In this document: piece after piece, positions 23,641 to 31,387 of the stretch | How the letters are laid out: the number at the start of each line of letters is the position of its first letter | How positions within the stretch are numbered: position 1 is the first letter of the stretch | DNA from: Gemmatimonadota bacterium | GTDB lineage: Bacteria; Gemmatimonadota; Gemmatimonadetes; Gemmatimonadales; GWC2-71-9 | Direction of reading: 5' to 3' | DNA length: 34,634 nucleotides | Assembly (NCBI GenBank): GCA_016874005.1 | Contig: VGVQ01000028.1 | Span: 1-34,634 of the forward strand | Notes under the pieces: model-generated | Databases searched by the model: none | Told to the model about the DNA's origin: nothing | Seen by the model: the letters and a program-made list of their open reading frames with translations, nothing else | Made by a program: the position numbers and the translations under genes

Positions 23641-26121
23641 CTACTTCGAAGACGGGGTGACGGCGGGGGACGGGGCAGCGGCGAGGGCCGGAACGTCCTG
23701 CCGGCGGAAGGGGTCGCTCTCGACGACCGCCAGGACGAACTCCGACATCCGATATCCCTTGGCTTCGACCCGGGCCGCGATCCGGCGGACCGTGGGGCCG
23801 TCGGCATAACCAATGCGACGTCCTAACGCGAATGCCATCAGGTTCTGGATGTAGGTGCGCACCAAGGGCACCGGTCGTTTCAGGAGCACGGCCCGCAGCT
23901 CGGCGGGGTTGGTGATGGTGGTCCCGTCGTAGAACTCGCCCTGGGTGTCCAGTCCCATCCCGTTCTCGCGGGTCCGCCACTGTCCGGTGACGTCGAAATT
24001 GTCGAGGGCCAGCCCGATCGGGTCCATGAACATGTGGCAGGACTGACACATCACGTTGGACCGGTGGAGCTCCATCCGTTCTCGGGTCGTCAGCATCCGG
24101 CCTTCCGCCGACGACTCGGTCTCGTCGAGGTCGGGGACTCCCGGCGGTGGCGGCGGGGGCGGCGAGCCGAGGAGGACTTCCATCACCCACTTCCCGCGAA
24201 GCACCGGCGAGGTGCGGTTGGCTTGCGAGGTGAGCGTCAGCACGCTGGCGTGCCCCAAGAGCCCGGCCCGGCGATCGTCGGGGTAGCTGACTTTGCGGAA
24301 CCCGGCGCCAACGACGCCCTTGAACCCGTAGTGACGAGCCAACGGTTCGTTGACGAAAGTGTAATTGGCGGTGAACAGCTCGAGGAAACTCCGGTCGGCC
24401 CGAACCAGGTGATCGAAGAACAGCTCGGTCTCCCGCTGCATCGCGGTGGCGAGCTGCTGATGGAAATCGGGAAACTGGAGGGCATCGGGGTGCACCTTGG
24501 CGATGTCCTGGAGCCGGAGCCACTGGGCCGCGAATCGGGTTGCCAGCGCTTCGGATCGGGGGTCCGCCAACATCCGGCGAGTTTCCGCCTGGAGGACACC
24601 GGGCTGCGATAGCCGGCCCGCGGCGGCCAACCCGCTCAGCCGCTCGTCCGGCGGCGTTCCCCACAGGAAGAACGAGAGCCGCGATGCCAAGTCGAGATCG
24701 GCGAGCTGATAACTCTGTCCCTGCCGCACCGTCGCGGGCGCCTGCTCCATCCGGAAGAGGAAGTGAGGGCTCGCCAGGATCGCCTCCAACCCGGTTCGAA
24801 TCCCGACCTCGAAGCCGCCCTCGGCCGCGCCCTGGTCGAAGAACCCGAGGAGCGCGGCGCGATCCTTGGCGTTGAGCGGACGTCGATAGGCCCGCTTGCC
24901 GATCTCGGTGAGGATCTTGGCGGCGCAAGGCCGGGCTTCGGCCGGGGCGAGCGGCCGGCAACTGAAGATCCGCCGCCGGGTCGAGGTCTCGGAAACCCCA
25001 GTGGGCCGATAAGGGCCGGTCACCACCAGGTCGCGAAGATGGGAGAAGTTGGTGATCCCGGTTTCCGACCCGATCTGGGTATCGCCGATGCTGTGGTCGT
25101 GAGGCGCGAGCAGGTCGTTGACCGGTCCCTCGAAGGTCTTCAAGAACGCCGCCGCGATTCGGTGCGCTCCGGCCGTCACCCGAATCGGTTCGCTCCTGAT
25201 GTCCATGCCGGTCGGGTCGGCTTGGGACATCCACCGATCGATGGGGAGCAGCGCCACCCGGGCGCCGTCGACCGAAATCTCGAGATGCTCGTCGAACGGG
25301 GCATCCGACCCGAACAGCTGGCCGGTCGGAATGGCGTGGAGATTGACCGTGAAGACGTACTCACCGTCGGCCGGGAAGTTGTGGGATACCGCGAGCCCGC
25401 CCCGAGTGCCGATCGGGGCGCCATCGGCGGTCTGCCATTGGGCGGCGAGTCGGGGCAGCTTGTAGGTCTTCGAGCTGACGCCGGCCTCGGGATCGCCGAC
25501 GGCGAGGCGACTGATTTCGCTCGCGGCATCGAGGTAGGCGTCGAGGGTGGTCGCCGAGGGCATCTGGACGTCGGCGATGTTGTCGAAGTTGGCCGATTTG
25601 GTATCGAGCGGGAGCCACGCCCCCGCGTCGACCTCGAGTCCGAGCAGATCCCAGATGGCTCGCTGGTACTCCGCCCGGTTGAGCCGCTGGAAAGTCCGGT
25701 GGCCGGGGCTCGGCCGGGGGCCCGCGGCTCGATCGACCAGTCGTTCCAGCGTCTCGGCCAGCACCGCGAGAGTGTCGCCCTCGGGCCGCGGTACCCCCGG
25801 CGGCGGCATCATGCCCGATTGCAGCTTGGCGATCATTTTCTCGGCGACTTCCGGGTGCCGGCCGGCCGAGCCGACCTCGAAGTTCACCAGCGAGAGATTG
25901 CCAGCCAACCGATTCGGATTATGACACTGGCCGCAGTACTCCCGCACCACCTCCGTGAGGGCCGCGGTGGCAATGGCCGGCCGAGCGTGACTGAGCCGTC
26001 CCAGCCCGAGTTTCCGAACCGCGTGCTTGGCCGCTTTCACCGAGTCCGGCCGGGGCCCCTCGACGATCCCCCAAGCATGGGCCAGTGTCGCCGCGGTCAA
26101 GAGCGGTAGGATGAGCAGCAG
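23641..26121 (-). CDS. DUF1587/DUF1592/DUF1588/DUF1585 cytochrome c-like protein
   Basis: A protein of 819-826 residues. Near the N-terminus, YCGQCHNPNRLAG gives a haem-binding CxxCH. DUF1587 follows (LNRAEYQRAIWDLLGLEVD), then DUF1595/DUF1592 (KRAYRRPLNAKDRAAL, ASPHFLFRMEQ, LSFFLWGTPPDERL, FTANYTFVNEPLARHYG). DUF1588 contains a second CxxCH (MCQSCHMFMDPIGLALDNFD), and DUF1585 closes the protein. The conventional start is TTG at 26100, which has no ribosome-binding site and leaves only part of a signal peptide. CTG at 26121 or 26118 follows GGGAGG by 5-8 nt and would add LLILPLL to complete a signal; I use 26121. It is the first gene of the operon with DUF1552, ankyrin and creatininase-like genes. 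Such proteins are thought to be periplasmic, with haem-linked but unknown chemistry. Confidence 0.88.
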   Translation of the reverse strand: MLLILPLLTAATLAHAWGIVEGPRPDSVKAAKHAVRKLGLGRLSHARPAIATAALTEVVREYCGQCHNPNRLAGNLSLVNFEVGSAGRHPEVAEKMIAKLQSGMMPPPGVPRPEGDTLAVLAETLERLVDRAAGPRPSPGHRTFQRLNRAEYQRAIWDLLGLEVDAGAWLPLDTKSANFDNIADVQMPSATTLDAYLDAASEISRLAVGDPEAGVSSKTYKLPRLAAQWQTADGAPIGTRGGLAVSHNFPADGEYVFTVNLHAIPTGQLFGSDAPFDEHLEISVDGARVALLPIDRWMSQADPTGMDIRSEPIRVTAGAHRIAAAFLKTFEGPVNDLLAPHDHSIGDTQIGSETGITNFSHLRDLVVTGPYRPTGVSETSTRRRIFSCRPLAPAEARPCAAKILTEIGKRAYRRPLNAKDRAALLGFFDQGAAEGGFEVGIRTGLEAILASPHFLFRMEQAPATVRQGQSYQLADLDLASRLSFFLWGTPPDERLSGLAAAGRLSQPGVLQAETRRMLADPRSEALATRFAAQWLRLQDIAKVHPDALQFPDFHQQLATAMQRETELFFDHLVRADRSFLELFTANYTFVNEPLARHYGFKGVVGAGFRKVSYPDDRRAGLLGHASVLTLTSQANRTSPVLRGKWVMEVLLGSPPPPPPPGVPDLDETESSAEGRMLTTRERMELHRSNVMCQSCHMFMDPIGLALDNFDVTGQWRTRENGMGLDTQGEFYDGTTITNPAELRAVLLKRPVPLVRTYIQNLMAFALGRRIGYADGPTVRRIAARVEAKGYRMSEFVLAVVESDPFRRQDVPALAAAPSPAVTPSSK

Positions 26122-26162
26122 GGGTACCTCCCAGAGCCGGAGGGCCGGTCGGGTGTCTGATT

Positions 26163-26168
26163 ATTGTA
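26163..26168 (-). promoter_or_regulatory. Candidate -10 box upstream of the DUF1592 operon
   Basis: Read on the minus strand, TACAAT (26168 to 26163) sits in an AT-rich patch (ATGTATACAATAATC) that stands out from the GC-rich surroundings. It is about 40 nt upstream of the proposed CTG start. It matches five of six TATAAT positions. No good -35 is visible, so the call rests on the -10 and location. Confidence 0.35.
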
Positions 26169-26231
26169 TACATGGATAGTGGCGATTCCGGGCCCGGCCG
26201 GCAAGAGCGGACGAGCCCAGGCCCCCGCGGC

Positions 26232-26657
26232 TCAGTGTTTCGGGGTCCGGCAGATCGGGCAGGGGCCCAGCTTGGGTTCGACACCCAGGCGGACGGTCAC
26301 CGGTCCGAGGCTCACCACCTTCCCTTCGGTGGTGTCGTTCACGGTTACCGTCACGGTCAGGGCGGAACCCACCACCCGGCCCGCAAACCGCGCCGGCAGC
26401 CTCGGGCCGAGCATGACCGGATAGGCCCTGAGGACGTAGCTGCCGTCGAGGACGAATTGGCCGGACGAGTCGGCGACCGCGCGGGTCGGGATGTCGCCCA
26501 AGGTGCAGCCGATGTGGACATGGGTCACCGAGTCGGTGACGATGACGCCGGCGCCGTCGCCGCCCCAGGTGCCTAACGGCAGGGCCCCGGCCGACGGGGG
26601 GACCAGGTCGACGCATCCCAGGGCCGACGCGGCCAGGGCGACGGCGATCAGCCGCAT
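26232..26657 (-). CDS. Small lipoprotein of unknown function
   Basis: A 141-residue protein. It starts MRLIAVALAASALGC, a signal peptide with a lipobox and Cys15. The rest is mostly beta strands: GTWGGDGAGVIVTDS, HVHIGCTLGDIP, GSYVLRAYPVMLGPRLPARFAGRV, LTVTVTVNDTT and VTVRLGV. It ends in CPICRTPKH, so with the internal Cys it could form a disulfide or bind a metal. ATG at 26657 is chosen because longer readings from upstream give an unlikely basic leader. Its start lies inside the last codons of the upstream lipoprotein gene (10-nt overlap), so the two are likely coupled and may work together. I cannot name a family. Confidence 0.7.
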   Translation of the reverse strand: MRLIAVALAASALGCVDLVPPSAGALPLGTWGGDGAGVIVTDSVTHVHIGCTLGDIPTRAVADSSGQFVLDGSYVLRAYPVMLGPRLPARFAGRVVGSALTVTVTVNDTTEGKVVSLGPVTVRLGVEPKLGPCPICRTPKH

Positions 26658-27073
26658 AGGATGGCGACCTCGCGCCAGGTGGCCCGGAAGGGACCTTCGA
26701 TCGCGGTGCCCGGGAACCCCAGAGACAGCGCCCCGGTGATGACCGCGCCGGCCCGGTCGACCCTGATCACGCCTCCGGTGGCGGGTTGGCACGGTCCGCG
26801 GCCCGCAGCAGGGCAGAGGGTGGCGCCGCCCTCGGTCCAGCCCGGGGTGACGAAGACTCGCCGCCCGGCCAGGGCATCGCGACCGTGGTACAGATAGAGC
26901 TTCAGGGATTCGCCGGTGCCGGTCAGGAGGTCCATGGCGACCGCCGGGCCGTCGGTGGGGCCGCAGCTTCGTTCGGCGGACCCGGTCAGCAGGGGGCCGG
27001 CGGTGGTCGGGTCAGCGGCGCAACCGGCGAGCAGGGTCAGGAACGCTGGCGCCAGCCTGGAGGGCCACGGCAC
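26648..27073 (-). CDS. Small lipoprotein of unknown function
   Basis: A 141-residue protein starting at GTG 27073, which has AAAGGA 6 nt upstream. The start gives a compact signal peptide and lipobox (FLTLLAGC). A longer reading from GTG 27097 would put the ribosome-binding site inside the gene. After the lipid Cys there are four more Cys (SCGP, LCPAAG, PCQPA, ILCG), suggesting disulfides. The remainder is beta-rich, with SLKLYLYHGRDALAGRRVFVTPGW and GAVITGALSLGFPG. No known family is recognised. It overlaps the next lipoprotein gene by 10 nt, which points to a two-gene envelope unit. Confidence 0.65.
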   Translation of the reverse strand: MPWPSRLAPAFLTLLAGCAADPTTAGPLLTGSAERSCGPTDGPAVAMDLLTGTGESLKLYLYHGRDALAGRRVFVTPGWTEGGATLCPAAGRGPCQPATGGVIRVDRAGAVITGALSLGFPGTAIEGPFRATWREVAILCG

Positions 27074-27148
27074 GGCAAGTCCTTTCGAACGGTTCACGAT
27101 CCTGATACCGGCCAGACCCCGGTTCCGTCACGGTTGGCGCGGTATCGA

Positions 27149-27769
27149 TCAGGGCCTGGTGAAGGTCTTGGGATTGGCCCGGTTGGCCGGTTGCTCGGGT
27201 GGACCCGGCGAGGGTCGCGGCAGGCGGTGCGGCCGCGACGCCAGGCCGGGCACCCACCATGGGAACTGGTCGCGCAGGGTGTGCTGGCCGGCGAACGGCA
27301 CCTCATAGGGGACCGGATTGACGGCACCGCTCGCGAGCATGGCGCCGTGGTCCATCCAGCTCGCGTAGTGGGTCACTCGCCAACGGCTTCCCTCATACCA
27401 CAGCACGATTTGCTCGATGACGCGGCCGCCGGCGGGTCGGTCGGAGGCGACCACGGCCCTGACCCAATGGAGAGAGGCAAGCGGCGGTTCGTCGTGGCCA
27501 ACCGTGAACTCGAGGTCGCGGCGGGTTCCCAGTGGGAGCTGACCAGCGGTCCGGCGGACCCATTCACGCCACTCGCTCTCCCTGATCCGGGCCCGAAAGA
27601 CCTCGCTGGCCTCACCCCAAGTCTGGTCGGCGGCCCCCTGCCGCACCAGGCCGAACCAGCGATCGATCGCTGTTCGGGCCTGGAGCAAGTCCGGGGCAGC
27701 CGGGTCTTGCGACCAGGCAGGCCCTGCCACCAACGAACCAGCCAGCCCGAGCAAAACGAGCAACCTCAT
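27149..27769 (-). CDS. Secreted DUF4019-like protein
   Basis: A 206-residue protein from ATG 27769, with GAGG about 8 nt upstream. The N-terminal MRLLVLLGLAGSLVAGPAWSQ is a typical cleaved signal. The core has a 'WGEASEVFRARIRESEWREWVRRTAGQLPLGTRRDLEF' region that resembles DUF4019 proteins, in which a short helix pair is followed by beta strands (VIEQIVLWYEGSRWRVTHYASW). The last 50 residues are Pro/Arg-rich and probably disordered. The gene lies between the lipoprotein pair and the M19 dipeptidase on the same strand, but operon membership is uncertain. The function of the family is unknown. Confidence 0.6.
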   Translation of the reverse strand: MRLLVLLGLAGSLVAGPAWSQDPAAPDLLQARTAIDRWFGLVRQGAADQTWGEASEVFRARIRESEWREWVRRTAGQLPLGTRRDLEFTVGHDEPPLASLHWVRAVVASDRPAGGRVIEQIVLWYEGSRWRVTHYASWMDHGAMLASGAVNPVPYEVPFAGQHTLRDQFPWWVPGLASRPHRLPRPSPGPPEQPANRANPKTFTRP

Positions 27770-27852
27770 CAGAACGGCCTCGGCGTTTCCGCGCTTCCGA
27801 CTCCGCAAGATGCCGGGCCGAGAGGACCGACGCAACCGGAGCGGGGTGAACG

Positions 27853-28953
27853 CTACTCGCCCCACACCGTCTCGAGGACCCGCAAGTAGTTCTCGCCGAG
27901 GAACTTGAGGATCGTCTCGTCGGCGTGGCCCCGGGCGACGAGCGCGTCGGTCAGACGGGGCACCGTGCCGATATGCTCTAGGCCCGCCGGAGCCAACTCG
28001 AGGCCATAGTAGTCGCTGCCCATCCCGATGTGGTCCGGGCCCATGACGTCGAGGGCGGTCTCGATGTCCCGCACCACGGTGTCGAGGTTGCGGTGGGCGA
28101 CATGGATGAGTCCCACGACGCCACCGTTTTTCGCGATCGCTTCCAGCTTGGGCCGATCCCGGGGTAGCTCGAGGCGTGGTCGCGGCAGCTTGCCGCCGAA
28201 AAGGTCACCGCCCTCGGGCGAGGTGTCGGGGAACATCGTCGGGGTGGTGTGCGAGAGTATCACGGGTCGGTCGACCATCTCGAGGATCTCCCAGAAGCCG
28301 TGCTCGCCAATGTGGACCAAGTCCACCACGATTCTGAGCGCCTCCATCCGTTGAATGGCCGCTCGCCCCAGCGCGGTAAGCCCGCCCTGACGGTCAGCGG
28401 CCCAGCAGCCGTCGGCGAATACGTTGCGACGGGTGTGGGTAAGGCTGGCCGCTCGAAGCCCGAGCCGGTGATAGAGGTCGAGGAAGCGGGGGTCCTGACC
28501 CAACGCTTCGCAGCCCTCGAACGAGAGTACCAGGGCGATCTTCCCGTCCCGCTTGGCCTCTCGAATCTGCCGCGCCGACGTCGCCAGGATCAATTCGGGG
28601 TGTCTGGCGATTTGATCGTGGAGATTCCAGACCATCTCCATGCCGCGCCGGAAGGGGTCGTTGAGCCAGTCGTCGTCGAGATAGACCGCGCAGATTTGGC
28701 CGGTGAGCCCGCCCTCGCGCCACCGCGGGATGTCGTATTGTCCCATACAGCCGAACCAGACGGTGTGGGGGCCCATCCCGAACTTGACCAGCGGGTCGTT
28801 CTCGAGGCCGGGTGGCGGCAGCCAGTCGAGACCGGGTATCTCGACCCGGGTGGCGAGATCCATCCTGCCTTGGGTGACCGGGATGAGGACATCGCTGTGT
28901 CCATCGATGATGATGGCCTGGTCGTGGAGCCGGGCGGCCCGATCGAGGCTCAT
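27853..28953 (-). CDS. Membrane dipeptidase (peptidase family M19)
   Basis: A 366-residue TIM-barrel zinc dipeptidase. The expected dinuclear ligands are present: IDGHSD (His19, Asp21), SFEGCE (Glu146), LVHIGE (His214), ILSHTT (His235) and MGSDYYG (Asp314). The family marker RLGLRAASLTHTRRN is at about 163-177. Relatives cleave dipeptides, including D-containing ones; some hydrolyse beta-lactams. No signal peptide is seen from ATG 28953, which follows AAAGG by 5-6 nt, so it is probably cytoplasmic despite the family name. An upstream in-frame ATG would add an unlikely tail. It diverges from the GH-like lipoprotein gene, with about 115 nt between the two starts. An amino-acid salvage role is inferred. 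Confidence 0.9.
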   Translation of the reverse strand: MSLDRAARLHDQAIIIDGHSDVLIPVTQGRMDLATRVEIPGLDWLPPPGLENDPLVKFGMGPHTVWFGCMGQYDIPRWREGGLTGQICAVYLDDDWLNDPFRRGMEMVWNLHDQIARHPELILATSARQIREAKRDGKIALVLSFEGCEALGQDPRFLDLYHRLGLRAASLTHTRRNVFADGCWAADRQGGLTALGRAAIQRMEALRIVVDLVHIGEHGFWEILEMVDRPVILSHTTPTMFPDTSPEGGDLFGGKLPRPRLELPRDRPKLEAIAKNGGVVGLIHVAHRNLDTVVRDIETALDVMGPDHIGMGSDYYGLELAPAGLEHIGTVPRLTDALVARGHADETILKFLGENYLRVLETVWGE

Positions 28954-29068
28954 GGAGACCTTTTTGCAGAGTGGAACATCGGGAGACCCGGGGAATGTAT
29001 CCTGCAAACGGTGTCCGATGGATTGGCTCGGGTCGTCACTCATCGAAACAGGATAAGCGAAGGTTCGG

Positions 29069-30172
29069 ATGGGATTTCGCTGGTCGATGCTGCTCCTGGC
29101 GGTCGCTGCCGGTCCGGGGTGCTCTGCGGTCACGCCGCCGGACGGCGGCGGCGAGCGGAGCTTCGCGATGGGTTTCACCGAATTCCCCTCGGCCGGCACG
29201 TTCGCCGCCATCGATGACGTCTATCGGGTGCTTGGCAACGATGCCGACTTCGTCAACCACCACTTCGACGGCGGCGTCCCGTGGAACGAGGCGCTGAGCG
29301 GGGCGCCGTTTCCGGCCGGCCTCGAAGCCGACCTTGCTCGGTCAGTGAGCCGGATTCCGGCGGGACACCTTCGGCTGGTGTCGGTGAGCCCAACCAACTT
29401 CCTGCGGGACGGCCTCGCCGACAACCGGGGGGCGACTGGGGCCGAGCCGCTGCCGGCCCCGTGGGACACGGCCCAGTTCGACAATCCTCGCGTCAAGGAG
29501 GCTTTCCTTGGCTACAGCCGGCGGCTGATCGATCGGCTCGGGGCCGACTATTTCGTCTACGCCATCGAGGCGAACATCGTCGCCGACAAGTCGCCAGGGA
29601 AGTGGCCCGCGTTGCTCCGATTGGCGGAATACCTGCATACCGAGTTGCGGCGGAGCCACCCGAGCGTCCGGACGTTTCCGAGCATCCAGCTGGAGTTGTT
29701 GCGGGAAAAGCCGGGCACTCAGACGCCGGCCGTGTCCTCGATCCTGGCCTTCGCGGATTTGGTTGCGGTGAGCAGCTACCCCTATGCCGCGTTGGTGGAG
29801 CCGGAGCAGGTCGGGCGCGCCTACTTCGACCCGGTCCTCCGATTGGCGCCCGGTAAACCCTTCGCGATCGCGGAGACCGCCTGGCCGGCCGAGACGGTCA
29901 CCGCGCCGTATCCGATCGTGATCCCTTCCGATCCCGATCGCCAGCGTCGTTACGTCGAGCGGATGCTGGCCACATTGGACCAGCTGGACGCGGTGTTCGT
30001 GGACTACTTCTTCACCAGGGACTACGACGACTTCTGGGAGACCACCTTTCGGTTCATGGATATCGCGCCCTTGGTGCGGATCTGGAAGGACACCGGCTTG
30101 TACGCCGGCGACGGGAGCGCCAGGCCGGCGCTGGCGAGCTGGCGGACGGCGTTGGCCCGCCCGCGGCGCTAG
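29069..30172 (+). CDS. Secreted/lipoprotein TIM-barrel protein, clan GH-A glycosidase-like
   Basis: A 367-residue protein with a short signal and possible lipid-attachment Cys18 (AGPGC, an imperfect lipobox). The body looks like a GH-A barrel. A strand YFVYAIEANIV places Glu167 where the acid/base lies, and PFAIAETAWPAE places Glu269 where the nucleophile lies, as in GH53/GH17-type 'ETGW' motifs. In between are VSSYPYA and LRLVSVSPTN. The residue before Glu167 is Ile rather than the usual Asn, so the match is weak and activity should not be assumed. GAAGG lies just before the ATG. It diverges from the M19 gene and converges on the efflux operon. Confidence 0.65.
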   Translation: MGFRWSMLLLAVAAGPGCSAVTPPDGGGERSFAMGFTEFPSAGTFAAIDDVYRVLGNDADFVNHHFDGGVPWNEALSGAPFPAGLEADLARSVSRIPAGHLRLVSVSPTNFLRDGLADNRGATGAEPLPAPWDTAQFDNPRVKEAFLGYSRRLIDRLGADYFVYAIEANIVADKSPGKWPALLRLAEYLHTELRRSHPSVRTFPSIQLELLREKPGTQTPAVSSILAFADLVAVSSYPYAALVEPEQVGRAYFDPVLRLAPGKPFAIAETAWPAETVTAPYPIVIPSDPDRQRRYVERMLATLDQLDAVFVDYFFTRDYDDFWETTFRFMDIAPLVRIWKDTGLYAGDGSARPALASWRTALARPRR

Positions 30173-30216
30173 GGCGAGGTGGTGACCAGCACCTGGGCGG
30201 GGGCCTCCGGCTCAGC

Positions 30217-31380
30217 TCATCCGGCTCGCAGCGCGTCGATCACGGTTTGCTTGGCCGCGCGTCGCGCCGGCAAGAGCCCGCCCAGGGCACCCATGGTGAT
30301 CGCGAAGATCATCCCGGTCAGGAGCAGCGACGGGGTGACCCGGAAGGCGAAGGCCACCTCGCTGAACGAGGCCCAGTTGGTGGTGCTTGTGACCAGACCG
30401 TTGATCGGCAGCGCGATGAGGCAACCGATGACGCCGCCCAAGGTGGCCAGTAGCAGGGCCTCGACCAGAAACGACGCCAGCACGCTGCGGGGTTTGAATC
30501 CGAGCGTCAGCAGGACGCCGATCTCGGCGGACCGGGACGCCACGGCGGCATACATCGTGTTGATGGCACCGAATACCGCCCCGATGCCCATGATGGACGC
30601 GACGAAGAGCGCGATGAAGCTCAACACCCGAGTGAGCATCTCGGACTGGTTGGCGTAGAACGCCCGTTCCCGGAAGGCGTCGAGCTGGAGCCGAGCGTCG
30701 CCCTCGATGGCGGTCTTGATGCCGTCGAACGCCGACGGATCGGCCATGCGGAAGGTGACGCTCTGAAAGATCTGGCCGCGAAAGACCGGCATCAGCTGCT
30801 CGTTTTCGCCCCAGATCTCCGACTCGAACGACGACCCTCCCGCGGCGAAATGCCCGACGATCGTCCAGTCCTCCTCGGCGAAACGAACCACCTGACCGAC
30901 CCCGGCGTTGGGAAACCGCTTGGTGTAGGCCACCCCGACGACCACCTCTCGAGTCCCCGGGCGGAAGGTTCGGCCCGTCACGATCTCGATCCCGTTGCGG
31001 ACCACGAAGGCCTGGAGGCTGACCCCCCGAACGACCACGTTGGCCCGGCCGCCACCGGCGCGCTCGAGGGGCACCACCACGAAGGTCTCGGGGCTCACCA
31101 GCGGGAGGCCGTCGGCTCCGCGAGCCACGAAGGGAAGGCCGCCGACGATGCTGGCCGCTTGCCGGCCGATGCCGCTGTTCATCTCCCCGTTGGCGCCCTT
31201 ACGGAGCAGGAGGACGTTCTCGGTCGAACCGGTGCTGACGAGGGCGGCCCGAAACCCGTTGGCCAACGCGTTCATCGCGACGAACACCGCCACCACCAGG
31301 GCCATCCCGATGGCGGTCGTGAGCGTGGAGGCCGGCCGCTGGCGGAGGCTTCTGATGTTGTAGATGATCGGAATCTTCAT
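30217..31380 (-). CDS. ABC transporter permease, FtsX/MacB type (second permease)
   Basis: A 387-residue permease. It has an N-terminal transmembrane helix (TLTTAIGMALVVAVFVAMNAL), then a large periplasmic MacB-PCD-like domain at about 50-260 (ETFVVVPLERAGGG, GREIVTGRTF-like segment, VVGVAYTKRFPNAGVGQVV). Three C-terminal helices follow: FIALFVASIMGIGAVFGAINTM, LASFLVEALLLATLGGVIGCLIAL and LLLTGMIFAITMGALGGLLP. The ending PARRAAKQTVIDALR is a family signature. It starts 7 nt after the stop of the other permease gene, so it is the last gene of the four-gene operon. The two permeases are paralogous but distinct, implying a heterodimer. Confidence 0.93.
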   Translation of the reverse strand: MKIPIIYNIRSLRQRPASTLTTAIGMALVVAVFVAMNALANGFRAALVSTGSTENVLLLRKGANGEMNSGIGRQAASIVGGLPFVARGADGLPLVSPETFVVVPLERAGGGRANVVVRGVSLQAFVVRNGIEIVTGRTFRPGTREVVVGVAYTKRFPNAGVGQVVRFAEEDWTIVGHFAAGGSSFESEIWGENEQLMPVFRGQIFQSVTFRMADPSAFDGIKTAIEGDARLQLDAFRERAFYANQSEMLTRVLSFIALFVASIMGIGAVFGAINTMYAAVASRSAEIGVLLTLGFKPRSVLASFLVEALLLATLGGVIGCLIALPINGLVTSTTNWASFSEVAFAFRVTPSLLLTGMIFAITMGALGGLLPARRAAKQTVIDALRAG

Positions 31381-31387
31381 GACGACC

